Assembly: GCF_014066305.1 (NCBI RefSeq)
Contig: NW_023501068.1
Location: 47,501 to 111,500 of the forward strand
DNA length: 64,000 bases
Direction: 5' to 3'
Source of the DNA: Letharia columbiana
Lineage: Eukaryota; Ascomycota; Lecanoromycetes; Lecanorales; Parmeliaceae
Shown here: positions 37,718 to 48,759 of the stretch, one piece after another
Position numbering within the stretch: the stretch's first letter is position 1
Layout of the letters: the number at the start of each line of letters is the position of its first letter
Translations under genes and position numbers: made by a program
Notes under the pieces: model-generated
The model's database searches: none
Seen by the model: the letters and a program-made list of their open reading frames with translations, nothing else
Told to the model about the DNA's origin: nothing

Positions 37718-37882
37718 ATGTCCTGGTGGAACGATCGTCCTGAAGCACCACCTCCACCACCTCCACCTCCACCTAGCCCGGCTAATTGCGAGAAACGAGC
37801 TTGCTACTATTCGATCACTCCTCCTGGCAAGTGCAAATGGCACCTCTGCGCGGATCACGTGGCCGACACACCGAGCCAGTGA
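37718..37882 (+). CDS. 54-residue cysteine-containing small protein
   Basis: An intact single-exon ORF starting MSWWNDRPEA, followed by nine consecutive prolines and then NCEKRACYYSITPPGKCKWH-LCADH. The four cysteines form two C-x4-C pairs, and histidines flank the last one. There is no signal peptide, so a zinc-binding or disulfide-poor cytosolic microprotein is more likely than a secreted effector. ATG context is actATGt, with a CT-rich leader and TATA 138 bp upstream. I do not recognise the family. It is short enough to be missed by standard annotation. Confidence 0.5.
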   Translation: MSWWNDRPEAPPPPPPPPPSPANCEKRACYYSITPPGKCKWHLCADHVADTPSQ

Positions 37883-38423
37883 TACTGCTGGTGCCCAAGG
37901 CAGATCCTACGCAAAGACCCTCCAGATCTGCCGATATCCCGTCACAATCACCGAAAAGCCAGCGGTGCATCAATTGCTCACGATCAAGAGCAAAGAGTCT
38001 TGTAATGACGGTGAAGATTATTTTGTGTGAGGGACGTGAGCGGGTTTGGGGAAAGGAGATAAAGTGGTCAAAGTTCTTGGTAGGTGAAAGCTATTCGTGG
38101 AGGCCGGAACCCTTGCTTATATCCCGCAGGACGTAGTGTTTTCTGGCCGGCCAACCTCGCTTGGCTTTCCTAACAAATACCTTGGCTTCCCGAGAGGGTG
38201 GGGTAGAAAGATTGTCTGAAAGATGTTTTGAAATAGAGAAGGATGGCGACTGTGCTGGGCAATAATGAGTAATGGCAGGTAGAAGCGGCAGAAAATGAAT
38301 CACGGTCGCTGCACGATATTCAGCCATGTCGATGACATGGTGAACCCTGGAAAGAATCATGATTGTGTGAAAGCTCTGTACAAGAATTGACCACCTTCCT
38401 AACCATTCCAAAATCAGCCGTGC
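37883..38423. other. Intergenic, nothing recognised
   Basis: Spacer between the 54-residue gene and the 3' end of SDH3; short ORFs only. Confidence 0.4.
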
Positions 38424-39259
38424 TTAACCCTTCCAGTTCTTGAATTCGCCCTTCCAGCTCTCCTCACCCACTCCCTTTCCCTTGCTCTTGCCATCTCCCA
38501 TACCCACAAAAGCCAACACAGTGCTACTCACCACCGATAACGCCACCACAATCCACCCCGTAACCTGCACCTGCCTGTTACCAAGTTCCCTCCCCGTATC
38601 CCAAAGCAAATGCCTCAGCCCATTCCAACAATGAAACGTAAACGGCCACGATATCCCAAACTTCATCACCCCCTTCGTCACAGCGCCGAAGCTGCCAAAC
38701 CATTCCGCCATCGCGGCCGACTCTATATGCCATCCCAGCAGCGGAGAGACTAAGTATGCAGCACCGAAGATGTAGAGACCTCCGGACAGGACACAGCCGG
38801 TTACGCGGTTGAGGGCGGATGCATACCAGGTGATTTGGGGTTGGTAGACTGTCAAGTGGGGGAGATAGGGCGGTTCAAGCGTTGAGCGGCGAGGATGGCG
38901 TAGGCATCGGAGGGTTTTGCTGGCTGTGTTTGTGCGTGGGGTTCTGTGGCGGAGGGTTGAAAGGCGGCGTGCCTTAACAATATGTTAGCTGCATCGAAGG
39001 TGGTGTGCCGATAGAGAAAGGGCGCAAAAAGTGTCCAAGAGTTACAGAAGGGAACGACGTTTCTTGGGACGTACCGGACTTGAGGTTGCAATCTACTTCC
39101 TGCAATCGCTACTGAGGGCGTGAATCTAGAGAGGGTGGGTTGCTTGGCAAGGACTGGGTCTTTGTTAGCCATTGGCTGCTTCCTACAATGGTACACTCAA
39201 AGAGCCTTGATTGACTTACGCCGCCGGGCAGAATGCTGAGAGATTCTTTGAGCCAACAT
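38424..39259 (-). CDS. SDH3: Succinate dehydrogenase cytochrome b subunit Sdh3 (frame broken once)
   Basis: Exons 39220-39259, 39075-39111 and 38424-38972. The presequence MLAQRISQHSARR-LAIAG joins correctly through a 108-nt intron with a GCTAACA branch point; a second 102-nt intron follows. The mature part has AYAILAAQRLNRPISP, then HLTVYQPQITWYASALNR (quinone-site Ser/Arg region), three hydrophobic helices, and FHCWNGLRHLLWD with the haem-ligand histidine region. It anchors complex II in the inner membrane. A G run at 38858-38862 (C run in the gene) is one base short: as given the frame stops just after NRPISPT. With one more base the protein is 208 residues, the normal size. Confidence 0.88.
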
Positions 39260-39914
39260 GATGTCTGCCTTTCCAACAGACTGGTTGTGGTGGGCTTGGT
39301 GAGGATGCTATTCACGAGAACGACGCCAAGGAATGCGGGCGGGAGCCTCGGCAGAACGGGCCAATCACGGCCCTTGATATCAAACCTATAAAATGTCCCA
39401 CTTCAAATGCTGTTCTTTCTTTTCTTTTCCTTTCTTCCAGTAGGAACCTCAGCATCCAATGCCTGCTTGTATGACTGTCGTGGGATGATGTACAGGCAGT
39501 CCATATATCGGCATTCTGTCGGTGTTCTATGAGGTGTCGAGAGGAAATTGCCTGTCGTTAATCGCGCATGTTGATCGATTTCTCCACGATTTCAGGCGTT
39601 TCATATCAGGGCTACAAAGAGACTACGAGGCTTATTGAGGATGATCGAGCATTGTCATGATGTGTGTGCACACTCGGGATTGCAGTATTGTTAGACTCCA
39701 AGGCGTGTAGAGCAGAAGGGAAAAGGTTTCATGAACTCAAGTCTTCGGCATATGAAAGGGATGCTGAGAGCATGGAAAGAAACAGGCTTGATAGAGTTGT
39801 GTAAATCTTCGTCGTCAGTGACCATAGAGGGCCAGGAATGTTGATGCCAAGCCTTTCGCTTTCATCTAAACGAATAACCTCCAATGCTCCTTCCATCCGC
39901 TATCAACCAGTACA
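39260..39914. other. Intergenic between divergent SDH3 and AIM25
   Basis: A strong CT-rich tract lies at about 39415-39440. No ORF of note, no repeat. Confidence 0.45.
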
Positions 39915-41678
39915 ATGCCACCCTTTAATATACAGCCACGGACGCTACAATCATCTGGCTCGTTTCTACGAGCTGGATTCGCAACATCAAAGTCCCGGTA
40001 TCGAGCGTTACCGCCTGGCCCTCGAGGCAGCGTCCGACGTCCGCCAAAACCAATACCAAGACAGCCCCAGAGCTCAAGGCTTCCCCAGCAAGAACGCGGG
40101 CAGCGACAACAGGAAGCTCTTGAAAGCCAAGAGAGCTCGCCGGAAGCTCAAAAACCAAAGCAGTCGTCTGTCGACACAGTGTCCAATGCACTACGAGATC
40201 AAGACTCCCAAGCAAACAACCTCCTCTCTCCAGTCCACATATCCGAAGACCCAGATGGCGTACTCAACGAGAGGCATCCGGCTACGAGTATATTATCAAA
40301 TTCGGCCATAGTGGTGACGAGGCAGCTGGAGCTCATGAACGTTATGCTTGGATTTGAGCAGGCCAATAAATATGTCATTATGGATCCAAAGGGAGGTCAC
40401 ATTGGCTATATGGCGGAGAGAGAACTGGGTATGGGAAACATGATGGCTAGGCAGATGTTCTCAACGCATAGGAGTTTCACGACGCATGTGTTTGACAGGC
40501 ACGGGAAGGAGGTCTTGAGGGTATGTCAGCGAGACCTGGGAAGAAGAATGTGATAGCTAACGAAGTGCTAGTTTCACAGGCCGTTTTCGTGGATATCGAG
40601 TCGAATTGGCATCTACGATCCTGTAGAAGAGTCGAATAGCTCGCCGTCATCCTCAACAACGATAGCAAACATTGACCGGGGCTCTCTTACTACAGAGGTC
40701 AACCCCGACACAGCGCAGATCTCGCGGCTGGCTTTAGAAGACATGCGTATCATAGGAGAAGCGCAGCAACAGTGGGCGCCACTTCGGCGAAAGTACAATC
40801 TGTTCGTTCACCGCCAAACCCAAGACTCTGGTGCCACATCTGGCGCTCCTCAGTATCCACCAGCAAATCAGCCACTCTCAAACTCACAGCAATTGGACTT
40901 GACACCGTACAACAACAAAGGCAAATTGGATAAGTTCGCCTACGTCGATGAGCGGTTCCTCTCGTGGGATTTCTCTCTCCTTTCAAACGAGGGCGGTCTC
41001 ATCGGCTCCGTGAACCGCAACTTCGCCGGCTTTGGCCGTGAAATCTTTACCGATACGGGAGTCTACGCTTTACGAATGGACTCTGTGGGATTAACACAGG
41101 AACCGACGCACCTTATCTCACAAACTGGCCAGCAGTCGGTGGGGTTCCAAAACCCAAATGATTCTGGAATGTCGCTCGACCAGCGGGCCGTCATGCTTGC
41201 AACCGCTGTGAGTGTCGACTTTGACTATTTCAGCCGGAAAAGCGGGCCTGGAGGTATGGGCTTCATGCCTCTCTGGTTCCCAGGCATGGGTGGTGGTGGA
41301 GCTGCTGCGGAAGGTGCCGAAGCGGAAGCAGGTGCAATAGAAGGAAGCGGCGATGGTGCAGGCGGTATCGCCAAAGGAGATTCTGGTGATTGGACCGAGG
41401 GCGCTGTAACAGGTGCTGGTACCATGGCCGGGTATGAAGCTATGCAGAGAGGCACGGTTAGAGGTGGGGGTGATGCTTCCCCGCAAGCCGGCCAACAGGA
41501 TCCCAATCAACCCGGGTATGGCCAGGATCAACAGCAACAACCGGGCCAAGTCGGACAGGATGAGGATGTTTGGGGAAACAATGATGACCCTTGGGGCGGT
41601 CGCGGTGGAGGTGGAGGAGACGGCGGAGGAGATGGTGGTGATGGAGGCGGAGATTTGGGAGACTTTGACTGGTTCTGA
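39915..41678 (+). CDS. AIM25: Phospholipid scramblase-family protein (Aim25-like)
   Basis: Two exons, 39915-40520 and 40572-41678, join in phase 0 across a 51-nt intron (GCTAACG branch site) to 570 residues. The N-terminus is basic and lacks early acids, like a mitochondrial presequence. The scramblase domain starts around residue 135 (SAIVVTRQLELMNVMLGFEQ) and contains YVIMDPKGGHIGYMAE, FHRPFSWISSRIGIYDP, and after an insertion YNLFVHRQ, FSLLSNEGGLIGSVNRNFAG and RAVMLATAVSVDFDYFSRK. The last 180 residues are glycine- and acid-rich and end GDLGDFDWF, a fungal extension. Yeast Aim25 is mitochondrial and linked to inheritance and heat stress. An in-frame stop upstream fixes the start. Confidence 0.88.
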
Positions 41679-42000
41679 AGAGAAGCATCCAAGGGTGAGA
41701 TCTTGCTACATTTAGCGACGGCGTTGGGGAAGCTCGGTTATACCACCCTGCTTTACAAAGGCACTCGGAAGATTTCGGTATGACGATGTACGAATAATTA
41801 ATATTTCGGTTTCTCTCCTCCTGTTATTTCAACGTACTGCTGTAGATTCAGAACCGTAAAACTGGGCAAGGAAAAGCTGAGGCTCTCCTCGTCCATTCAA
41901 CTTCCACCTTTAAACATCTTCCAACTACTCCCACACTACCCCTACACCTTCGCACCCTGGCCCCTCCCCTCGCCTTCCTCCTACCCTGAACCCGACCAGC
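41679..42000. other. Intergenic; pyrimidine-rich leader of UBC7
   Basis: About 41920-42000 is nearly all C and T interspersed with A, directly before the UBC7 ATG; such CT tracts are usual near fungal transcription starts. No other feature. Confidence 0.45.
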
Positions 42001-42640
42001 ATGGCATCCTCAATAGCATCCCGCCGCCTCTTCCACGAATACAAGCTCCTCACCTCCTCCCCACCGGACGGCATCACCGCCGGCCCTGTCTCCGAAGACG
42101 ACATCTTCCTCTGGGAAGCACTAATCCAAGGACCTGACGGCACGCCCTTCGAAGGCGGCATTTTCCCCGCCGAGTTGAAGTTCCCCAAGGATTATCCGCT
42201 GAATCCACCCACGATGCGCTTCCTGGGGGAAGTGTGGCACCCGAACGGTACACATTCCATGCCGCCGCGCCATCTACCACGTTCAGACAATACAGGACCG
42301 TGCTCTCAGAAACCCTTTTGAAATCAAAAACGTTACTGTATATGGGCACTAGAGAACAACGGCTAACGTGTTGCCTGCACGCGCAGTTTACCCCTCCGGC
42401 CTCGTCTGCATCTCCATCCTGCACGCCCCGGGCGACGACCCGCACCACTACGAAAAGGCCTCCGAGAGGTGGAGTCCGATACAGAGTGTGGAGAAGATAT
42501 TGATCAGTGTGATGAGCATGCTGGCGGAGCCGAATGATGAGAGTCCGGCGAATATCGAGGCGGCGAAGATGTGGCGGGAGAGGAGGAGTGAGTTCGAGAA
42601 GACGGTGAGGGAGGGGGTGAGGAGGAGTTTGGGGATGTAG
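42001..42640 (+). CDS. UBC7: ER-associated ubiquitin-conjugating enzyme E2 Ubc7
   Basis: Exons 42001-42247 and 42387-42640 (139-nt intron, phase 1) encode 166 residues. The E2 fold is complete: [50 protein letters not shown] with catalytic Cys90, then the acidic insertion [14 protein letters not shown] that distinguishes the Ubc7/Ube2g class, and [14 protein letters not shown]. Ubc7 works with Cue1 and the Hrd1/Doa10 ligases in ER-associated degradation. The HPN motif ends at the splice site. Length matches the 165-residue yeast protein. Confidence 0.95.
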
Positions 42641-43016
42641 GTGAGGGTGTGAGGTGGGGAAAGGGGGGGGGGGTGTGAAGGGGTTGATGGGCAGGATGGG
42701 TTGGGGGGGATGAGGGGCTAGACGGAGAAGGCAAGGGTGGGAGTGGGTCGTGGACTTCTGGGAGCGATGGCGTTGGATGCTGGGGCATTGCATAGCACAG
42801 GTGGGTGTTTCGGGGGTCAATACTGGCGGGTGTGACCGTGCATTGACGAGCGATTATGATTCATGAGCTGTTCTTGACAGTGCAGACGGTGCTACGGACT
42901 CCTCCCCTCCAGCTTGGAAGCCTTCTCAGCCTCTGACACATCTACCCACCCCAATTACGAGATCCTCATCTGTTTGCAGGCTAGGCGATCTCTCTCAAAA
43001 ACCTGACGTGATCCGA
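42641..43016. other. Convergent 3' region of UBC7 and SPO11
   Basis: Contains an 11-base G run (42663-42673) and G-rich surroundings. No gene. This is the sort of homopolymer likely to be miscounted. Confidence 0.4.
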
Positions 43017-44834
43017 TCAGAGCTCCTCGTCCCATTCTAAGCCGGGGGAATCTTCTTCTGCGAGAGACATATCTCCCACTTGATGTGTTTCCAGCAAATC
43101 CTCATCCAGTTGCGAGATGGGCGAACCTTCGTCAGCAAATGCGGTATCCGCCATCTGATATGTATCAAGCAAGTCCTCATCCGCTTCCAAACTTGGGGAA
43201 CCTTCTCCTACAGCTGACATCTCTGGCGTCCCATGCGTGTCAAGCAAGAAGTCCTCCTCATTCGCTTGCAGGCTGGGAAATCTGTCTTCGCCAAGCGTTA
43301 TATCCGCCAACTGATGTGTTTCAAGCAAGTCTTCATCCGCAGCCAAGCTGGTGCCATTCGCTAGCAGCTTCTCCTCGACCCACCCCTTAACGCCTCCTTC
43401 CCCTTCAGCCAGGACTTCCATTTCCGCTTTGACGTTCAGCATTAGCATGATCTGCAACTCACGTCTCCACTCTTCTTCCTTGCTACCCTCCTGAAGCATC
43501 TCACTCCTCTCCAGCATGTCTACCGCCTTTTTCCTATTCCTTCCACTGAGTCTCAGCAGACCGTTGTACTCATTCTGTCCGTTTCCAGCAAGAACATCTT
43601 GGCTCTTTACGCCCAGCCATTGTATGCCTTGAACATTCAGGCCAGCGCTTTCGTGGGAGAGCTTGAACGAGCCGTGTTTGTAGGTGGACATGATGGCCAA
43701 GCCATCCGGATCGAAATCGGTGAGAGCATAGATGGGCGGAGAGATGCTGTCGAGATCATGAGAGCCTGAGAGGAGACGCAGGAAGGATCGGGTAGAGATG
43801 TCGGGGTAGCCTTTTGCCTGGATTTGGTGCTTTTAGCGGACGGTTTAAAGAGTTCGGATGTGATGCTCACGGTGAGCATTATGCCATTTCCTGCGCGTGA
43901 GCTCTGCTGGAGATTGCTTGATGCCAGCGTTCGAAATGTGGACTGGGGGCCGTCAGCGCTGAACACGCCCTTGGACCAGAGACAGACTTCTTTCTCAATC
44001 ACCAGGATCCAGGCGACACCGGAAATGTCGATCGCCTGGACGTCGTGGGGATCGTCGATAAGTTGTGGCTGGGATGATCTGTGAGCGCCGTAACTGTTTC
44101 GTATCCGCTGGAGCGTGCATACCACGCCGGGCTTTCTATAAGCCTGTGTGCCGTCCGGCCTCTTCAAGATGAAGTTCCCGGCGACAAGACCTTTCGCAGC
44201 GGCAGTCTAGACGGTTGTCAGGAGATCAGAGATATTCCGAGTAAGGATTGATATAAGCGTTGACATTGGCCACTAACAACGTTGAGAGCGAGTCTTGAGA
44301 CGCCAAAGGTGTATGCAATGATGTCCACATAGTAATCCACGGTTAATTGAGTCTTGAAAAGCGCAGGATCTTTGTAGTAGATGTTCCTACAATGAAACGT
44401 CAGGGAGATCCTGATCCAATTGTGATCCAGATTGAAGGGCTTAGAATGGGGGGAACGCACCTCTTAGAGACGATGACATTGTCACAGAGAGCCTCATGCA
44501 TGAGGTCCAGGATGCGAATAAGTACCGCTAAACTACGATCAGCGCCATTGTAATTCGCCTATCAGTGATGACTCGTACTGAATCTCCAAGCTTCTTTCGG
44601 CCGCCCTTTTGCTGGGAAAGAAACATTTGTGAAGCCGTCTGAGGGCTCGGCGTCAAATAGACTAGGCGCATTACCATTCAGTGGTGTATGCTTCTTATTT
44701 CTCAAGGGAATGAAGATATCGTTCACGGGAACGTATGGATTTTCTTCGTTGAGGAGGCTATCTGCAATGTTCTCGAATATCGCCTCAATCTTTGCGATGA
44801 CTTCTGCATTTGCATGTCGTTGGTATGATGCCAT
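43017..44834 (-). CDS. SPO11: Meiotic DNA double-strand-break enzyme Spo11
   Basis: Seven exons: 44579-44834, 44461-44527, 44278-44386, 44123-44206, 43988-44068, 43871-43942, 43017-43817; all phases agree and give 489 residues. The winged-helix part carries WRFTVLIRILDLMHEALCDN and SKRNIYYKDPALF, where Tyr112 is the expected catalytic tyrosine that attacks DNA. The Toprim domain shows VIEKE (Glu197) and TDFDPDG (Asp259, Asp261) for Mg binding. Spo11 makes the breaks that start meiotic recombination. The start could also be 14 codons upstream at 44876. The C-terminal ~150 residues are unusual: acidic repeats of about 26 residues with DLLETHQ, DFLLDTHG, DLLDTYQ and DLLETHQ cores, ending EWDEEL. 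Confidence 0.9.
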
Positions 44835-45195
44835 TGGGGCTTCGGAATTAATAATGCAATAAGCGTTTACAATCATGGGTACATGCTTTCAGTGATTGCT
44901 GTACAGTACATACGTAGTGGATGTCCAGATCAAGGTTTCAGCTTCTCGCTTCCCTCAGATTCGAGCTTTCAAGTCTCTGTAAGTACCAACACTACATATA
45001 TTGTTGGTGACCAATGATCCCCTTCCTTAGATCGGTCGAGTATCAAGTACGAAGCATGCAATCTTACTCATGATAGCCATTTCCTTCCTACGCTGCTCTC
45101 AACTTTGCAAGGGTCTGCAGTCGAACAACCTCTCTCGATCTTCCGCTGTCCAATCTTCGCACTGTAGATACGTGCAAGCGCTTAGCGGTTGTACT
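44835..45195. other. Intergenic between SPO11 start and F-box pseudogene
   Basis: Short ORFs only; presumed SPO11 promoter. Confidence 0.4.
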
Positions 45196-46452
45196 TCAGG
45201 ATGTAGCAGTACTATGCCGCATCGGTTGAGGAATATTAGTGCCGTTATTGATAGCATGCTCGACAGCTTTGAGATATAGCGGTTCTAATCCGCCTTGAGA
45301 CCCTCGCGCTCGAGGCCCTAGCACACGATGATATAGAGATCTCAGACGAATGTCACGTAGGTGAGGAAGACTCTCGGGCACCCTACGGAGAAATTGATGC
45401 CATGAGCCCATCCATTGCCCAGTCTTGCTATCATCCAGCAAGACCATAACTAGGTCGAGTCTCGCGAGAGTGGCACGATAGGCCAGCAGAGTGTCGATCA
45501 GATGTTTTTCCGTAGCGGTGATCCCGAATAAGCTGAGCCGGGATAGCTTCGGCAATGAAGGACGAAAGCATTGTAGGAAGTCATTTTGGGGATGTATCGC
45601 ATTCCCGTGCAGCTTCAGTGTCTCCAGACTTTGCGCTCCCTCGAGGAGCATAACGAGGGCTTTGACCTCGCACTATCCATCAACAGTGCTATGCAAGTGT
45701 CTGAAGAAAACGGGGTTATCCAAGAATATGGTGTTTAAACGTCTGAGCCATGCGCAGTACGGCTCCGGACTAAGTTGTATTCCTCCTTGCCAAACATTGG
45801 TGCTAAATGTTGTTAGGCTGAGCTTCCGAATGTAGACTTCCGAACTTGCGAGAGCGTTGAGTAGATGAGTGAATTGCCTCGCAATCTCGGTCTCCCGCCG
45901 TGATGATACCTGTTCGTCCAGGGCATGGCGTCTCAGATCGAACCAAACTTTAGACCATTGCTGATTTGGACGGCTACTATTGTCAACCTGATGACGGTGA
46001 AGTGAATCTCCCCCGGTGGTAACCTTTAGCCGTTGAAGTCTTCTGAGCATCGGAATCGACAAGTCGATGATCTCTCTATTCAGCTTGTGATTGTTCTTGC
46101 ATAGGCGTTGTTGCTCGCAGTAGGCAAGAACATATCTTTGATATCGGAAAGTCACCTCTTCCATGGTCCGCATTTGTGTCTCCGAAATCAATCTTTCATG
46201 CCACGTCTCTGGTAGGATCGAAGGTAAAAGGTCCGCATAGAAAGTGACAGATTTTACACATGTTGCAACAAATTCATGCTGCGCGATCAACCGAATTCGC
46301 TCCAAAGACAGTGGCGTGATGATTATTTCCTCAAATAAATATGATGCGGCAACATAAGCCTAAGTTTTATTGACAACACGGATGGACTTCAAGTCTTCAT
46401 GTCCGAGGAGACCACAAATACGCTGTTTGAGCTCTACTGGCAGAGTTTCCAT
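45196..46452 (-). pseudogene. F-box/leucine-rich hypothetical protein, two in-frame stops
   Basis: One continuous frame of about 418 codons runs from ATG at 46452 to the stop at 45196, interrupted only by TAG at 46360-46362 and TAG at 45673-45675. The N-terminus METLPVELKQRICGLLGHED is a typical fungal F-box; later parts have leucine-rich stretches (LKLHGNAIHPQ, LPKLSRLSLFGI, LPHLRDIRLRSLY). F-box proteins of this type recruit substrates to SCF ubiquitin ligases. Both stops can be produced by single transitions (CAG to TAG, and TGG or CAG to TAG), i.e. CpA to TpA on one strand, as RIP would do. No splice sites remove them. It may be a recently inactivated paralogue. Confidence 0.75.
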
Positions 46453-46901
46453 AACTTACTTTGTAGTCAAAGATCAATGCTCAAGCGAAAGCTACCTTCC
46501 TCGATGATCGAGCGCGTCTATCGCAATGTAGCAGAAACTCGAAACAAAGGCAGGACCGATGAGCAAGGAAGTTGAGGATGGCGGAAAGCGCGCTTAGCGC
46601 GGCTAACAGAGTATGCGGCAGGCGAACTCCGATGTCTCTGCTTCGACATGTCAATCAACACTTCAGCATCCGTAATTCTGTCATCCTTATGAACAAGCTT
46701 GGACCCGAAAACTACAAAGTTTGAAGCGAATGCTGGTTGGTCTTCCTGAGTTCACGGCCAATCCTCTTTTCTCATCTTGAAGTGTTTGGGGCCTACTCGC
46801 GCACCGAGTCTAAGTAGTTCAGTCGCAGAAAATCTGGTTTGCGAGCATCCACTTTGATCAGGCCTCTATTGAGACTCAAAGGACCCGAATTTTCTCCGGC
46901 C
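46453..46901. other. Promoter region of TAF6
   Basis: Holds the palindromic motif at 46588-46601 and otherwise no ORF or repeat of note. Confidence 0.4.
46588..46601. promoter_or_regulatory. GCGC-TTA-GCGC palindromic motif (TAF6 promoter)
   Basis: gcgcgcttagcgcg, 300 bp before the TAF6 ATG. A near-identical copy is at 61527-61539 and a looser one at 59292-59305, each in the gap between divergent genes. Function inferred only from position and recurrence. Confidence 0.4.
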
Positions 46902-48346
46902 ATGTCCGTTTGGAACCCTGAAAACATCAAGGACGTTGCAGAGTCTGTTGGCATCACCTCACTCAGCGATGATGTTCTCCAAGGACTCTGTTCGGATATC
47001 GAATATCGAATATCACAAGTCTTAGAGGAAGCCCTCAAGTTCATGCGGCACAGCAAGCGATCAACCCTCACCACGCAAGATGTAGCGCAGGCTCTGCGCG
47101 TACTGGATGTCGAGCCTCTGTACGGCTATGAGTCAACGCGGTCACTTCGGTTTGGCGAAGCGTCCATTGGGCCTGGACAGCCATTGTTCTATGTCGAAGA
47201 CGAAGAAGTGGACTTCGAGAAGCTCATTAATGCACCTTTACCTAAAGTACCGCGAGAGATGACCTTTACTGGTAGGCCTAGTCTATACTTGTCTGTGGCC
47301 AAATCCTAATCATCATTTAGCACATTGGCTGGCTGTCGAAGGGGTACAGCCTTCGATACCCCAGAACCCTACAGCCGCAGATTCGAGAAACCAGGAATTG
47401 GTGCCTAAAGGGCAGAGTGCAAATCCCCACATGGCAGCCATGAGCGGCAACGAAAATATCACAGTCAAGCCCCTGGTCAAACACGTCCTATCGAAAGAGC
47501 TTCAGCTTTACTTTGAGAAGATTTGTAGTGCACTCCTTGATGAATTAAATAGCGAGTACCGAACTGCAGCTTTAGCCAGTATCCGAAGTGATCCTGGTCT
47601 TCATCAGCTAGTGCCTTACTTCGTGCAGTTCATCGCAGAGAAAATCACGCATAACCTCAAAAATCTTTTCGTACTCACCCAAATGATGCTACTTACGACC
47701 GCCATGCTCGAGAATTCGAATCTTTACGTTGATCCCTATGTGAGAATATTTACGGTGTTTCATTCCAATGGCGCAGGCTGACCTCCCCCTCAGATTGCCT
47801 CCATAATCCCCCCCAGTCTTGACATGTCTCGTTGGTCGACATCTTGGCTCATCACCTGACCCTTTGGCCGCCTATGACCTCCGCCGCCTCTCCGCTTCTG
47901 TTCTGTCATCAATAACCAAAAAGTACAGCAAGTCATCCCACATGCTGAAGCCCCGCCTCGCCCGAACTTGTCTGAAACATTTCCTTGATCCTACTAAGCC
48001 ACTAGGCGCCAATTACGGTGGCATTATTGGTTTGCAGGCTATTGGAGGTTCGGAGATTGTCCGTGCCCTAATTGTACCGAATCTAAAGGAGTATGAAGAA
48101 CTCGTGAAGGATGCTATTGATGCAATGGATGAGGGCAAAAGGAACGAGGGAGAGATGGTTTTCAAAGCATTACTAGAAGCGCTCGTATCGCTAGAGGAAG
48201 AGAGCGTTGGGGCAGTCAATGGGTTCGCCAATGGGCATGCTGCAGAGATGAGGAAGGAGTTGGGCGACAAGATTGGAGACTTGTTTGCGGAGAGAGTGCT
48301 GGAGCTGGGAAAGCCAAGGCTGGTAAGGGCGATCATGGAGTGTTGA
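46902..48346 (+). CDS. TAF6: TFIID/SAGA subunit Taf6 (frame broken once)
   Basis: Exons 46902-47271, 47321-47739 and 47794-48346. The histone-fold domain occupies residues 1-70 ([37 protein letters not shown]), followed by the linker [10 protein letters not shown] and the TAF6 HEAT-repeat domain ([64 protein letters not shown]). Taf6 pairs with Taf9 in TFIID and SAGA. Immediately after the third splice acceptor, a run of seven C at 47808-47814 puts the rest of the exon out of frame; six C would read [14 protein letters not shown] as in the family and give 446 residues. Start chosen at MSVWNP, 21 codons inside the open frame, because the histone fold begins there. Confidence 0.9.
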
Positions 48347-48759
48347 AACTTTATCAATACCATTGCAATTCGAACTATATCTAGGGTACCGAGGGTGTAG
48401 GCTATAAAGGAGTATTACGCCAAAGTGTAAAATACGGCTTAGTCATTAGTGGTAGGACTGAGAAGATCTCCTGATTTAGGGATATCCTAAGCGAAAATTC
48501 TTCTAATTTTTAGAAATACTCCTAGGATTTCTGTAAAGAATCTCCAGGTATGATTAGTAAAACCCCCTGCCGACCTTACAATCTTCGTATAATGGCGTCA
48601 CGAGAGGATCGCTTGGCACGCTTACCCTCGTCTTGGCAGATGATGACTAAGGTAAATCGCCGCTAAATGGCGGGGCCTCACTCGAAGTTTTCACAAAATT
48701 CCCCTTCCACAATCCCATCCCAACTTTGCCTTGGGCTTGTTGTTTTCATTTTAGCACCT
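48347..48759. other. Region between TAF6 and the CPA1 uORF
   Basis: Contains the presumed CPA1 promoter and the start of its long leader. Short ORFs only. Confidence 0.4.

Noticed and set aside
39183..39219. 37-nt first intron in SDH3 (GTAAGT..TGTAG)
   Set aside because: Too short and out of phase; using the acceptor at 39112 (108-nt intron with GCTAACA) keeps phase and gives the expected ARRLAIAG presequence.
42074..42820. 248-codon minus-strand ORF antisense to UBC7
   Set aside because: Shadow ORF produced by strong codon bias of UBC7 and the G-rich tail.
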